NCBI GenBank assembly: GCA_019234295.1
Contig: JAFALK010000073.1
Span: 24,451 to 88,450, forward strand
Reading direction: 5' to 3'
DNA from: Roseateles sp.
GTDB lineage: Bacteria; Pseudomonadota; Gammaproteobacteria; Burkholderiales; Burkholderiaceae_C
Length of the DNA stretch: 64,000 bases
Shown: positions 17,392 through 26,870 of the stretch, one piece after another
How the letters are laid out: each line of letters starts with the position of its first letter
Position numbering within the stretch: position 1 is the first letter of the stretch
Program-made: the position numbers and the translations under genes
Notes under the pieces: model-generated
What the model was told of the DNA's origin: nothing
Database searches by the model: none
The model's input: only the letters and a program-made list of their open reading frames with translations

Positions 17392-18942
17392 CTAGGCAGC
17401 CAGTGCCATGCGCAGCGGCTGGCGGGCCCGAAACGCCCACTTGGTGCCGAGCCGAAAGGACTCGAGCGCGACCGACGAGGCGGTGGCAAAGAACCACGAC
17501 TCTTCCAGCCCCAGCTTGGCGAACAGTCGCCGCTGGTGGTGCGATCGGCGCCGCATGTCGCCTTCGTCATGTTTGGTGCGAGCAAAGAGTTCGGCCACCG
17601 CGCGCAGGCGATCCCGGGCTCGCTGCGTGATGGCCGGGATGGCGCGCGGTGCCGACAGGCGGATCTGCAAGATGAATGGGTTCTTGCCAACCACCAGGCC
17701 CCAGGGGCGCAGCCCCTCCACCGGCTCGAAGCACAGGGCCTCGAGCTTGGTGAGGCCGAAATCGCGAGCAACCCGCAGGCGCCCGGCCAGCCAGCGATCG
17801 TGCTGCTCAAGGGTCGCAATGGCTCGCTCGGCGTCTTCGTCCGCGCCCTCCAGCGGTAGCACCAGCGAATGCAGTAGCTGCCTGGCGTGCCCGTCGCCCT
17901 CGTGCGCGGCCTCATGCAGCCAACCCAGCGCCTGCTCGGATTCCTGTAGCGTCGTGGCGCCACGCAAGATCAGCGCGCCCAGCAAGCGCTGAGCCTCAAC
18001 CACGCCGCGCGTCGCAGCCTTCTCCAGAAAGAACCGCGCCATCTGCGGGTTGGCCACGGAACTTCGACGGTCGGCGTGCAGGCGGTACAGGTGCATCCAG
18101 GATTCGTCACAGCCGGCGTCCGCGGCGCGCAGGAGCAGGGCCGCTCCTTTGCGGACGTTTGGGCTCTCGGCGACGTCACTGGCGGGAAGGTGGCCGAGAT
18201 CGATGCCGCAAAGCGCGCGGCCCAGCGCGTTCGCCGCGATGCGGTCACCGGCGCAGGCCCGGGCATCGAGCATGGGTTCGACGATTTGAACGGGCAGGTC
18301 CGGCAGCCGCACGCCCGCCGTCTCGGCGGCATCGATCGCTTGAACCACCAATGCGGATAACTCGTGGTCGGCGCATTCGTCCAGGCGCGCAGCCGCAGCC
18401 AGCACTGTGCCGGCCGCCCACAGCTCGCCGGCCTCCAGCGCTTCGCGCGCTGAAGCGATCGCAACGGCCAGCCCGTTCAGCATGCCGTGCTGCTGTAGCG
18501 TGTGAAGCACTGCCGCCAAGGACTCAGCCGCAGCCGCTTCGGGCGACACGGCAGACATGGCTCGAATCGCTGCCTGCGCCGCGGCATGGCCCTGTCTGGC
18601 CGCGACCTTCAACATCGTCGCGCCTTCGTCCGAGGCGGGATGACGAGCGAGCAGCCAGGCGGCCAGCTTGGTTCGGGCAACACTCAGCTCCGAATTCACG
18701 GCGCGCTGCAGCGTGCCCAGCAAGCGTGCCTGCAAGATCTCGTCGAGTGTCATGCATTCAGCGACGGTATGAATTGCGGCTGGCAGCGCAGCAACTGCCG
18801 GGTGTGAGAGGTACTCGATGCCGCCGGAGCGGTCCCTGGGGAATCCCGCACTGCCCAGCAGATAGCGGCGAGCGACTTCGCAGCGCGCCGAAGGATCGCC
18901 GCTGCGAGCCAGTGCGAGTAATTGGAGGTTCTGTCTGTCCAT
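17392..18942 (-). CDS. Sel1-like repeat hypothetical protein
   Basis: 516 residues, no signal peptide, alanine- and leucine-rich alpha-helical. Several ~36-residue units fit the Sel1/TPR-like pattern of short helix pairs, for example GDPSARCEVARRYLLGSAGF at the start and later A-L-G-W-L-H-E-A-A-H-E-G-D-G-H-A-R. The last ~120 residues are different, basic and aromatic, ending in a KLGLEESWFFATASSVALES segment, and I do not recognise them. Sel1 proteins are scaffolds for protein complexes; nothing here shows a partner. It reads in the same direction as the GGDEF-EAL operon, 101 bases before it, but a palindrome lies between them. Confidence 0.72.
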   Translation of the reverse strand: MDRQNLQLLALARSGDPSARCEVARRYLLGSAGFPRDRSGGIEYLSHPAVAALPAAIHTVAECMTLDEILQARLLGTLQRAVNSELSVARTKLAAWLLARHPASDEGATMLKVAARQGHAAAQAAIRAMSAVSPEAAAAESLAAVLHTLQQHGMLNGLAVAIASAREALEAGELWAAGTVLAAAARLDECADHELSALVVQAIDAAETAGVRLPDLPVQIVEPMLDARACAGDRIAANALGRALCGIDLGHLPASDVAESPNVRKGAALLLRAADAGCDESWMHLYRLHADRRSSVANPQMARFFLEKAATRGVVEAQRLLGALILRGATTLQESEQALGWLHEAAHEGDGHARQLLHSLVLPLEGADEDAERAIATLEQHDRWLAGRLRVARDFGLTKLEALCFEPVEGLRPWGLVVGKNPFILQIRLSAPRAIPAITQRARDRLRAVAELFARTKHDEGDMRRRSHHQRRLFAKLGLEESWFFATASSVALESFRLGTKWAFRARQPLRMALAA

Positions 18943-19287
18943 GTCTCAAAGCCATGCATGTTTTCGCATGGCCGAGACCTTAGCGGTGGCGGTGCCCTTG
19001 AGCGAGGGCGCACCGGTGAATGCCTCATTGCAAAAAACAGAACGATGCCGCGCAGGTCCCTTGATTGGGGGCGGCTTGCGTACGGCCTGACGGTCCAGTG
19101 TCTCGTTCGTCGGCGTCTAAGACACGCCGCTGGTCGGATCAGCGAGGGGGGCGCATGCGCAGCCCCCTGTGTTTGGTGCAAGCAGCTTCCACGGGCGTGG
19201 CCGGCTGCCTAAGCTGACTCCGTCGTCAAGCGCTGCGCCCCTGCAGCATACGGCGCCTCTCACAAACCAAACAGTAGAAGGAACCCT
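18943..19287. other. Intergenic region upstream of the porin gene
   Basis: 345 bases without a supportable gene, between the start of the Sel1-like gene (leftward) and the porin (rightward). One stem-loop is visible: GGGGGC at 19147-19152 and GCCCCC at 19162-19167 around a 9-base loop. The porin ribosome site AAGGAA is at the right end. I cannot place a promoter with confidence. Confidence 0.6.
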
Positions 19288-20334
19288 ATGAAAAAGAATG
19301 CTGCCGTCCTGGCCCTGCTGGCCGGCGTGAGTGCCATGGCCCATGCCCAATCCGAAGTGACGCTTTTCGGCGTGATCGACGTCGCCGCGCGCCACACCAA
19401 GAACGGCGACGAGAGCCAGACCTCGCTCGTGTCCAGCGGTGAACAGAAGAGCCGCATCGGCCTTCGCGGCACGGAAGATCTCGGCGGCGGCCTGAAGGCC
19501 GGCTTCTGGCTTGAGTCCGGCCTCAACGCCGACACCGGCACCACCGCAGACAGCAGCCGCTTCTGGGGGCGTCGGTCCACCGTCAGTTTGCTCGGCAATT
19601 TCGGCGAGATTCGCCTGGGCCGCGACAACACCCCGACTTACAACGGCTATGCCAGCTATGACGTCTTCAACGCCAGCGGCGTGGGCGATGCTACCAAGTT
19701 CGTGACCCGGCTCGGCACCAATGCCGATACGCTGGAGCGTGCCGACAACCAGGTGAGCTACTTCCTGCCGGGCAACCTGAATGGCGTCTATGGCCAGCTT
19801 TCGGCAGCGCCCGGCGAGGGTACGGCAGGCAAGAAGTACTACGGCGGCCGGATCGGTTATGCGAATGGCCCTCTGGACGTTTCGGCCTCCTATGGCCAGA
19901 CCACGGTGAGTCCGCTGGCGGGTAGCACGACCGACAAGTACAAGTTCGGCAGCCTCGGCGCTTCTTACGACTTCAAGCTCGTCAAGCTGAGTGGCTACGT
20001 GAGCCAGGCCAAGTTCGCCGATGACAAGCTCAACATCGCCAACTTGGGCGTCTCCGTGCCCCTGGGCCGGGGATCGGCACGCCTTTCCTACACCTATGTC
20101 GATGCCTCTGGCCACACACCCAGCGGCATTAACGTTGACAAGAATGACGCGTCGCAGGTCGCGGTGGGCTACGTCTACGACCTGTCCAAGCGCACCTCCC
20201 TCTACACAACGGCGTCCTACATCAACAACAAGAATGAGGCGAGCTACGTGGTGGACAGCAACCCTGCGCTGCCGAGCCCGAACTACGGCAAGAGCTCCAC
20301 TGGTTACGAAGTCGGCATCCGACACAGCTTCTGA
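19288..20334 (+). CDS. General porin (Burkholderiales OmpC-like, trimeric)
   Basis: 348 residues with a standard signal peptide (KKNAAVLALLAGVSAMAHAQ) and a mature start SEVTLFGVIDVAARH typical of Gram-negative porins of the Burkholderia/Neisseria type. RIGLRGTEDLGGGLKAGFWL and RSTVSLLGNFGEIRLGRD are family signatures, and the chain ends in phenylalanine (GYEVGIRHSF), needed for outer-membrane assembly by BamA. It forms a 16-strand channel for small hydrophilic solutes. An AAGGAA ribosome site precedes the start. It is convergent with the LysR gene and may serve the neighbouring catabolic cluster or be a general porin. Confidence 0.93.
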   Translation: MKKNAAVLALLAGVSAMAHAQSEVTLFGVIDVAARHTKNGDESQTSLVSSGEQKSRIGLRGTEDLGGGLKAGFWLESGLNADTGTTADSSRFWGRRSTVSLLGNFGEIRLGRDNTPTYNGYASYDVFNASGVGDATKFVTRLGTNADTLERADNQVSYFLPGNLNGVYGQLSAAPGEGTAGKKYYGGRIGYANGPLDVSASYGQTTVSPLAGSTTDKYKFGSLGASYDFKLVKLSGYVSQAKFADDKLNIANLGVSVPLGRGSARLSYTYVDASGHTPSGINVDKNDASQVAVGYVYDLSKRTSLYTTASYINNKNEASYVVDSNPALPSPNYGKSSTGYEVGIRHSF

Positions 20335-20370
20335 GGACATGCACATGACCGCCGACCTGCGGGCCGGCTG

Positions 20371-21297
20371 TCACGTGCTCGCGTGTCCCATGAGAGCCAT
20401 GCTGCGCTCTGCATGATGGATGAGGTGGTCCAGGAATGCCCTCGTGCGTAAGGGCAAATGGCGCCGGCTGGCGAAAGCGGCGACCAGAGTGAAGCGCTCG
20501 GAGATCCAGGGTGCCAGCACGCGGCGCAGCTGTCCGCTGCCCAGCAGCGGCGCCACCACCTGCAGCGCCTGGCTGCTGATACCGGCTCCATCCACCGTGC
20601 TGCGCAGTACAGCCTCGTGGTCGTTGCAGGTGAGCGCGGCGCTCAGGCTGAGCGCTTGCTGGCGGAGCGGATTTGTTTCGTCGGTCAACGTGAGCTCATC
20701 CGATGCCAGATCGGGCAGACTCAGGCGTACCAGTGCATGCCGTGCCAGATCCTGTGGCTCGCGGGGCGTGCCATTTCGCATGAGGTAGTCGGGCGATGCG
20801 CACAGGATGGACCGGCCCTCGCTGACGCGGCGCACGACCGTCTCCGGCGAGACCGCGATCTTGTCGGTCAGCAAGGTGATGTCGCTGAGTGCAATGTTGC
20901 GGGAGGCCTGACTGTCCGTGCGCAGCTCGATCGTCACCTGGGGATGCTCGCGCCGAAAGTCGGCCACGGCGGGGGCGACCAGATGGGTCGCAATGCCGGG
21001 CAGCGAGCTCACGCGGATCGTGCCCGACATATCGATCGCATGGCTGCGCACCATCTCCTCGGCATCTGAAACATCCGCCAGGATTCGCTGTACCCGTTCG
21101 AGATAGGCCTCGCCGGCCGGCGTCAAGGCAAGGCGCCGCGTCGAGCGCTGGATCAGACGAACACCAAGTTCATTTTCTAGATCGCTGACAAGGCGCGTGA
21201 CGGCCGATGGTGAGAGGTCCAGCTTGCGGGCACAAGCGGCGAAGCCGGCCTCGGCGACCACCTGTTCAAACACCTCCATCGACCGCAGCTTGTTCAC
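20371..21297 (-). CDS. LysR family transcriptional regulator
   Basis: 308 residues beginning with GTG; the GTGA overlaps the stop of the acyl-CoA ligase gene, so the regulator is the last gene of the catabolic operon and translationally coupled. The N-terminal winged helix-turn-helix (about 1-62) is typical: SMEVFEQVVAEAGFAACARK followed by LDLSPSAVTRLVSDLENELG. A substrate-binding-protein-like effector domain follows. LysR proteins usually activate a divergent promoter, but no divergent gene lies here; the porin is convergent. It may act on the operon promoter at 29.3 kb or elsewhere. The effector is unknown. Confidence 0.92.
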   Translation of the reverse strand: MNKLRSMEVFEQVVAEAGFAACARKLDLSPSAVTRLVSDLENELGVRLIQRSTRRLALTPAGEAYLERVQRILADVSDAEEMVRSHAIDMSGTIRVSSLPGIATHLVAPAVADFRREHPQVTIELRTDSQASRNIALSDITLLTDKIAVSPETVVRRVSEGRSILCASPDYLMRNGTPREPQDLARHALVRLSLPDLASDELTLTDETNPLRQQALSLSAALTCNDHEAVLRSTVDGAGISSQALQVVAPLLGSGQLRRVLAPWISERFTLVAAFASRRHLPLRTRAFLDHLIHHAERSMALMGHAST

Positions 21298-23177
21298 GAT
21301 AGTTCGCAGGGGAACGCAAAGCGCCCCAGCACTTCGCGGGCGAGCGATGTCTGCGTCTTGTCCGCCAGGTCCACGAGGACCTGGATGCCGAGCTGCGGAT
21401 CATTGACGACTTCGAGCCGCGTGGCAGGCGTGCCCGCCTCATGCAACGCCGTGCGCAGCGCGTCTGCGATCTCGCGCTGCCTGAGCTCGGGCTTGAAGAT
21501 CTTGCCGACACCGGTCAGGGGCAGGCGCTCGACCACCCGAATTGACTTGGGCACGGCCGCACGTTCGGCGATCTGCTCCTTGGCGAATGCGAGCAGTTCT
21601 TCCTCGCTGGCGCTGGCGCCAGCCTTGAGCTGCACATAGGCCACCGGCAATTCGCCCGCATGGGCATCGGGGCGGCCCACAGCCGCGGCCAGTTGCACGG
21701 CCGCATGGCGATGCAAAGGGCCCTCGATGCTGGCCGGATCGATGTTGTGGCCCCCGCGGATGATCAGCTCCTTGCGCCGCCCGGTCAGGTAGAAATAGCC
21801 GTCTGCGTCCTGGCGTCCAAGGTCGCCGGTGTTGAGCCAGCGCTTGCCATCGCAGCAGTCCACCCACAGGCCCTGGTTGTGCTCGGTTACCTTGTAGCCG
21901 CTGAAGACATTGGGGCCGCTGATGACGAGCAGTCCCACTTCGTCCGGCTCGCAATCGCGGACATAGGCTCCCTTGTCGTCGAGCACCACTGCCTTCATCG
22001 CCTGGCGCGGCAGGCGCAAACCGATGGAGCCGGGGCGACGTTCGCCCTGTGGTGGGTTGCAGCTGCTGACGCAGGTGGCCTCGGTCAGGCCATAGCCCTC
22101 CAGGATCCGGATGCCGGTGCGATGCTCGAAACTGCGCAGCAACTCGAGCGGCATAGGCGCAGCGCCGCACAGGCCGTACTGCAGCGAGCTCACGTCGCGA
22201 CCCTGCATCGGCTGCTGCAGCAGCGCGGCATAGAGTGTCGGCACGGCGCTGAAGAAGTGGATGCGATGCTGCTCCACCAGCTCCCAAAAGCGCGTCACGA
22301 CGGCGCTGTCTCGGTAGCCCAGCGGCGTGCCCAAGATCACATGGGCGCCGCGCGAGAAGGGAAGCAGGCCGGTGACCAGCACCCCATTGACGTGGAACAG
22401 CGGCAGGCCGCAGAAGATGTTGCGGCCGGGCCCCATGCCGTCGCCCAGCAACTGGCCGGTGGACCAGGCGTTGGCCACCTCGTTGCCGTGCATGCGCATG
22501 GCAATCTTCGGCGCGCCGGTCGTGCCGCCGGTGCAGAAGTACGAGGACACGTCGCTCGGAGCGAACTTGCGGCCGCTGACCAGGCGATCCTTGGTTTGGC
22601 GGCGCAGGCCGGAGGCGAAATCCAGCACACCGATGCGCTTCGGCAGGGCAGCGCTGGCTGCCTCCAGCGTCTCGGCCGGCACCACACTGGCCGGGTCCAG
22701 CAGCAGCACCCGCTCGAGCGAGTCCACCGTGCTGAGCACCGGCTCCAGCTTGGCCCAGAGCTCGGAGCCGGGCGCCTGGGTCACGAGCACCTTGGCCTGG
22801 CTGGCCCTCAGCAGGTCGGCAATCGCCGCGGCCTCCAGCAGCGGATTGATCGGGAATACGATGCCCCCGGCCTGCCCTCCCCAGATCACCAGGTGGGTCT
22901 GTGGCAGGTTGGGCAGGACGAAGGCCACCACGTCGCTCGGGCCGACGCCGAGTTCGTGCAGCAGATTGGCCGTGGCATGGATGCCGTCAAGCAACTCGGC
23001 GTACGACCAGACCAGGGGGCTGGCATGATCCTCCACCCGCGCGAAGAACGAGAGTGCCGGTGCGCTGGGATGGGCGGCGGCGGCGGCGGCGATCAGCTCG
23101 TAGCTGCTGCTCGGCAAGGCAGGGGCCGGCTCGGCCTCGAGGGCAAGTACATCGGCCAGGGAAGTGATGGCATTCAT
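21294..23177 (-). CDS. Acyl-CoA ligase, AMP-binding (ANL) family
   Basis: 627 residues. The phosphate loop reads YFCTGGTTGAPKIAMRMH (P-loop variant STGGTTGxPK), the adenine-site motif EGYGLTEATCVSS is present, the hinge region has WLNTGDLGRQDADGYFYLTG and the catalytic lysine lies in LPLTGVGKIFKPELR. All parts for forming acyl-AMP and the CoA thioester are there. It sits behind the reductase gene by 24 bases and overlaps LysR. In context it likely activates a side chain or a ring-cleavage acid for beta-oxidation; the actual acid is unknown. Length is typical for long- or medium-chain and aryl acid ligases. Confidence 0.9.
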   Translation of the reverse strand: MNAITSLADVLALEAEPAPALPSSSYELIAAAAAAHPSAPALSFFARVEDHASPLVWSYAELLDGIHATANLLHELGVGPSDVVAFVLPNLPQTHLVIWGGQAGGIVFPINPLLEAAAIADLLRASQAKVLVTQAPGSELWAKLEPVLSTVDSLERVLLLDPASVVPAETLEAASAALPKRIGVLDFASGLRRQTKDRLVSGRKFAPSDVSSYFCTGGTTGAPKIAMRMHGNEVANAWSTGQLLGDGMGPGRNIFCGLPLFHVNGVLVTGLLPFSRGAHVILGTPLGYRDSAVVTRFWELVEQHRIHFFSAVPTLYAALLQQPMQGRDVSSLQYGLCGAAPMPLELLRSFEHRTGIRILEGYGLTEATCVSSCNPPQGERRPGSIGLRLPRQAMKAVVLDDKGAYVRDCEPDEVGLLVISGPNVFSGYKVTEHNQGLWVDCCDGKRWLNTGDLGRQDADGYFYLTGRRKELIIRGGHNIDPASIEGPLHRHAAVQLAAAVGRPDAHAGELPVAYVQLKAGASASEEELLAFAKEQIAERAAVPKSIRVVERLPLTGVGKIFKPELRQREIADALRTALHEAGTPATRLEVVNDPQLGIQVLVDLADKTQTSLAREVLGRFAFPCELS

Positions 23178-23201
23178 GGCGTTCGATCAGGACGGCGGGG
23201 T

Positions 23202-24230
23202 CTAGGGAAGCAGCACGGCGCGGCCGGGCTGGCCCGTGGTGACATGGTTGAAGACAGCGCAGGCTTCATCGAATGGCTTGGCGATGCCCACGGGCAGGCT
23301 GAGGCGGCCGTCGCGCAGGTTGAGGGCCAGAGCCTCCAGCGCCTGGCGATCGGGCTTGAACACGGTCCAGGCGTAGCGGGCCGCAGGCGCGCGCGCCTTG
23401 ACGCGTGCGCTGGCAGCACGCCAGTCGCGACGCGAGGCCCAGGCGCCGCCGAACCAGCGCAGGCGGTCGAAATTGCCCAGCAGCGGATGAACGGTCGTGG
23501 CCTGGCCGAAGGCCTGCGGGCCCAGCCGTGTGGCGAGCAGCGCATCGTCGTCCCAGCTGGCGTAGTTCAGCACGGCATCGAAGTCGTCAGGCAAACCCTC
23601 GATGCAGCGCGGCCCGCGTTCGACGGAGTGGGCGGCGCCCAGCTCGAAACCCAGCTGGCGCTGGCCGCGACCACAGATCGTCGTCACCGAGCTGCCCCAG
23701 GACTTGAGCAATTGGGTGGCCAGGCGGCCGAGGCCGCCGCTGGCGCCGTGGATCAGCACGTGGGCCTGATCGGCGCTCGCCGGGGTCAGCCCGAGGGCGC
23801 GCAGCGACAGCCACACCGTGGTGAACGAATAGGGCAGCACGGCCAGGGTGGAGGCGGCAAAGCAGCCTTCGGCGGCGAGCAGCTGAGACTCGGGCACGAG
23901 GGCATGGGTGGCATGGGCGCCCCCGCCACGTCCGGTGGCGAGCAGCCCGTACACGGCCTGCCCCAGCGTGAAGCGAGTCACGCCTTCGCCCACCGCTTCG
24001 ACGCGGCCAGCCAGATCATTGCCCAGCACCAGCGGAAAGCGACCGGCGCCCTTGAGAGAAAGCAGCCGCCTTCCGTAACCGGCCGCGCGCTTGGCGTCGA
24101 TGGGATTCACGGACGTGGCGAAGATGCGCACAAGTACCTGGCCGGGGCCGGGCAGGCGCAGGTCGCGCCTGTGGATTTCCAGGCGCGGCGGCGCGCCGGG
24201 GGTTGTGCAGGCGAGTTCAACCCGCTCCAT
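23202..24230 (-). CDS. MDR-superfamily quinone-oxidoreductase-like enzyme
   Basis: 342 residues from ATG 24230, overlapping the end of the upstream FAD monooxygenase by 14 bases; the frame is open further upstream but only as overlap with that gene. The N-terminal GroES-like half has LVLGNDLAGRVEAVGEGVTRF and SVNPIDAKRAAGYG, typical of zinc-free quinone reductases. HVLIHGASGGLGRLATQLLK is the NADPH-binding Rossmann motif. No structural-zinc cysteine cluster is seen. Such enzymes reduce quinones or enones, so here it may reduce an unsaturated ring-cleavage product or a quinone by-product. The substrate is not determined. Confidence 0.87.
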   Translation of the reverse strand: MERVELACTTPGAPPRLEIHRRDLRLPGPGQVLVRIFATSVNPIDAKRAAGYGRRLLSLKGAGRFPLVLGNDLAGRVEAVGEGVTRFTLGQAVYGLLATGRGGGAHATHALVPESQLLAAEGCFAASTLAVLPYSFTTVWLSLRALGLTPASADQAHVLIHGASGGLGRLATQLLKSWGSSVTTICGRGQRQLGFELGAAHSVERGPRCIEGLPDDFDAVLNYASWDDDALLATRLGPQAFGQATTVHPLLGNFDRLRWFGGAWASRRDWRAASARVKARAPAARYAWTVFKPDRQALEALALNLRDGRLSLPVGIAKPFDEACAVFNHVTTGQPGRAVLLP

Positions 24231-25878
24231 GGAGATTCCTCTGCGTGCTGGGATGGGGCACCGGTGTGCTGGGGGCCGCGAGCAGTTCCAGCGCCTGGCG
24301 CAGCAGCGCCTCGCAGCGCTCGACGGGACCTTCGGCGAGCACGCAGCGGTCGGGGCGCACGATGGCCACCCAGCCCAGCGGAGCCTTGCGCGGCAGCAGC
24401 GCCTCGTCGAGGGCCTCCAGCCGCTGCTCGGGCGGCGCAAGATGCTGGCGCTGCGAGCGCTGGCACCATTGCCAGACGCGCCCGCCGGCAGCACTCCAGC
24501 GCTGGCGCAGATGGGTCGGCAGCTGCGCGCCGGGGTCGACGCCGAAGCCGATCAGTGCCAGGTCTGAGCCGAGCGCATCATCGCTGAGTACCGGTGCGTC
24601 AACGCCGGCCGGGCGCACCCAGCCCTGCGGCAACATGGAGCCGGCGCGCAGGCGCTCTTGGCCGCGGTCGCGCCAGAACAGGCCCTCGTCGAAGGTGTTT
24701 TGCGGCTTGACCTTCAGATCCTCGAACAGCGCGCGGCCCGCCGGAACCAGGCGCAGCAAGCTCATCAGGCCGTGAATGCCGAAGGCGGCCAGGCGGTTCT
24801 GCGGCATCACCAGGGCGCCGAGCCTGAGCGCCAGCTGGATGATCTTCTTGGCATGCGGTCGGCGCTCGGCGTCGTAGCTGGCGAGTACCTGCTCGCCGGC
24901 CTGCCCGCGCAGCACCCAGGAGAGCTTCCAAGACAGGTTGGCCGCGTCGCGCAACCCCGCCACCAGGCCCTGGCCGGCAAACGGTGGCGTGATGTGCGCG
25001 GCGTCTCCGGCAAGAAAGCAGCGACCTTTTGAGAATCGCCGCGCCTCACGCGCGTGGAAACGGTAGACGGCCGTGCGCTCGATGCGGATGCTGCGGCTGT
25101 CGCACCAGGGCTCGAGCAGCTTGCGCACTGATTCCGGTCGCTCCATTTCTTCGGCCTTCTCGCCCGGTCGCAACATGAATTCCCAGCGCTGCCGACCACC
25201 CGGCGCGACCATACGGGGCGTCGGGCGGCGCGGATCGCAAATGAATTCCACATGGTCGATCGGCGATGGCACATCGAAGGCATCGACGATCAGCCAGTCT
25301 TGCTGGAAGGTGCGTCCTTCGAAGTCCAGTCCTAGCGTGCGCCGCACCAGCGAAGCGGCGCCATCGGCTCCCACCATGTAGCGGGCGCGCACCTGGATGG
25401 CCTTGCCGGCCGCGTCTTTCAAGCGGGCGTGCACGAACTGGCCGTCGTCGTCAAAGCCTTCCAGTTCGACGCCCAGTCGTGTCTGGACGTGCTGGTACTG
25501 TGCGAGCTTGCTGCGCAGCAGCTGCTCCAACTCGGGTTGGTAGAAGGTGACCAGGGCCGGGTGACCATCGATGATGCCGGCGCTGTTGATGCGGGCGAAC
25601 TTGCCGAACAGCGGCGAGTGGTACTGCACCTGCGGAATCGCGACCGTTTCGAACTCGCCATCTCGCACGCCAACCATCTGAAGGATGCGCAACGCCTCGT
25701 TGTCGAGCGCGATTGCCCGGGGCTTCTCGAAGATGGCAGGGGCCTTGTCGATGGCCAGCACGTGCACGCCGTAGCGACCGAGCAGGTTCGCCAGCGCGGC
25801 GCCCACCGGGCCCAGGCCGACCAGCAGCACCTCGGTGTCGACGTCTGCCGCTTGCCGCGGCATGTTCGCTGCGCTCAT
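24217..25878 (-). CDS. FAD-dependent aromatic monooxygenase of the dioxygenase operon
   Basis: 553 residues from ATG 25878, whose ATGA overlaps the stop of the FAH-family gene. Motifs: VLLVGLGPVGAALANLLGRYG (FAD Rossmann), YMVGADGAASLVRRTLG (DG), RCFLAGDAAHITPPFAGQGL (GD), then DAANLSWKLSWVLRG. The overall plan is that of MhpA-type phenol hydroxylases with a C-terminal thioredoxin-like region. It should convert a phenol into a catechol-type diol, the substrate of the dioxygenase encoded two genes upstream. It is the third hydroxylase of this kind in the window, related to but clearly distinct from the two at 6.8-10.1 kb. Confidence 0.9.
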   Translation of the reverse strand: MSAANMPRQAADVDTEVLLVGLGPVGAALANLLGRYGVHVLAIDKAPAIFEKPRAIALDNEALRILQMVGVRDGEFETVAIPQVQYHSPLFGKFARINSAGIIDGHPALVTFYQPELEQLLRSKLAQYQHVQTRLGVELEGFDDDGQFVHARLKDAAGKAIQVRARYMVGADGAASLVRRTLGLDFEGRTFQQDWLIVDAFDVPSPIDHVEFICDPRRPTPRMVAPGGRQRWEFMLRPGEKAEEMERPESVRKLLEPWCDSRSIRIERTAVYRFHAREARRFSKGRCFLAGDAAHITPPFAGQGLVAGLRDAANLSWKLSWVLRGQAGEQVLASYDAERRPHAKKIIQLALRLGALVMPQNRLAAFGIHGLMSLLRLVPAGRALFEDLKVKPQNTFDEGLFWRDRGQERLRAGSMLPQGWVRPAGVDAPVLSDDALGSDLALIGFGVDPGAQLPTHLRQRWSAAGGRVWQWCQRSQRQHLAPPEQRLEALDEALLPRKAPLGWVAIVRPDRCVLAEGPVERCEALLRQALELLAAPSTPVPHPSTQRNLHGAG

Positions 25879-26831
25879 GGGGCGGTGATCCGGGTGGTCT
25901 GCTCGCCCAGGTCGATCTGGCCGTCGTCGGTCCGGATCGTGGCCTGGATGCGGTCGCCGGGGCGCAGATAAGCGGGGTTGAGCGCGCCCTTGCGGATGAA
26001 GATCCGCCACTTGGCGGCCTCGCTGAGCAGGTGCTTGAACACGAACATCACCAGCTTGCCCGGTGCCCGCGCGGCGCAACCAGCCGGCGTGCCCGTGGCG
26101 ATCAGGTCACCGGCGTGGACATCGTGCAGGGCCGCCAGTTCGGTCAGAGTGGCCGCGGGCGCATGGATCATGTCGGAACAGTAGGCATCTTGCCGGACCT
26201 GGCCGTTCACCGACAGGCGCATGTGCAGCTCCGGCCAACGTGCCCATTCCTCCGGGCTCAGCAAGACCAGTCTGGGTCCGACGGGGCCGAAGCCGCGGTA
26301 GCTCTTGCCCTTGTAGAACTGCCCCTGAGGCAGTTGCACGTCGCGCGCCGATAGGTCGTTCACGATGGTGACGCCGGCCAGCCATTGCGGCAGGTCCTCG
26401 GGCCGGACCTGCGTGCCGGGCGGCAGCGAGCGGCGTAGCACCAGGCCGAGTTCGATTTCGTAGTCCAGCAACTGCACATGGGCCGGGCGCACCACGGGCG
26501 CGTCGGCCGCGGTGATGCACGAGGAGGCCTTGGTGAACAGCGTGTTGAACGGGAAGTTCTCGACGCGCAGGCCGGACTCGGCGATATGGCTTCGGTAGTT
26601 CACGCCTTGGCAGATGAACTGGTGGTGCTCGGTCACCGGGGCGAGCAAAGTGACCTGGCTCAGCGGCAGCGTGGCGCGTTCGATTGCCAGGGACCAGATC
26701 TGGTCCCAGTGGCGCTCCAACACCTCGCCGGTGCTGGCGGCGTCGGTGTCGAGCGGGGCGATGGTCTGGCCAAACAGGACGCCCCAGCGGGGCAGGTTCT
26801 GCTGGGCATAGCGGACAAGGGTGCGTGGCAT
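25875..26831 (-). CDS. Fumarylacetoacetate hydrolase (FAH) family protein
   Basis: 318 residues. The core signature is present: GVNYRSHIAESG, then LDYEIELGLVLRR with the two metal-ligand glutamates, and IVNDLSARDVQ with the ligand aspartate, followed by KSYRGFGPVGP and GDLIATGTPAG. FAH-fold enzymes cleave acylpyruvate C-C bonds, hydrate or decarboxylate 2-keto acids in ring-cleavage pathways, using Mg or Ca. Placed between an extradiol-type dioxygenase and a hydroxylase, it most likely processes the ring-cleavage product. An unusual C-terminal stretch (KHLLSEAAKWRIFIRKGA) inserted before the last strands is not typical. It starts 39 bases after the dioxygenase stop. Confidence 0.87.
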   Translation of the reverse strand: MPRTLVRYAQQNLPRWGVLFGQTIAPLDTDAASTGEVLERHWDQIWSLAIERATLPLSQVTLLAPVTEHHQFICQGVNYRSHIAESGLRVENFPFNTLFTKASSCITAADAPVVRPAHVQLLDYEIELGLVLRRSLPPGTQVRPEDLPQWLAGVTIVNDLSARDVQLPQGQFYKGKSYRGFGPVGPRLVLLSPEEWARWPELHMRLSVNGQVRQDAYCSDMIHAPAATLTELAALHDVHAGDLIATGTPAGCAARAPGKLVMFVFKHLLSEAAKWRIFIRKGALNPAYLRPGDRIQATIRTDDGQIDLGEQTTRITAP

Positions 26832-26870
26832 GGTGTAGAGGAGGAGGTGGGGCCGGGCTTGGAGCCAGGC

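Noticed and set aside
21660..24587. A 975-codon open frame on the plus strand opposite the ligase, reductase and hydroxylase genes
   Set aside because: High GC keeps the antisense frame open. The minus-strand proteins have complete family motifs, while this one shows only Ala/Gly/His/Gln-rich sequence with no domain.
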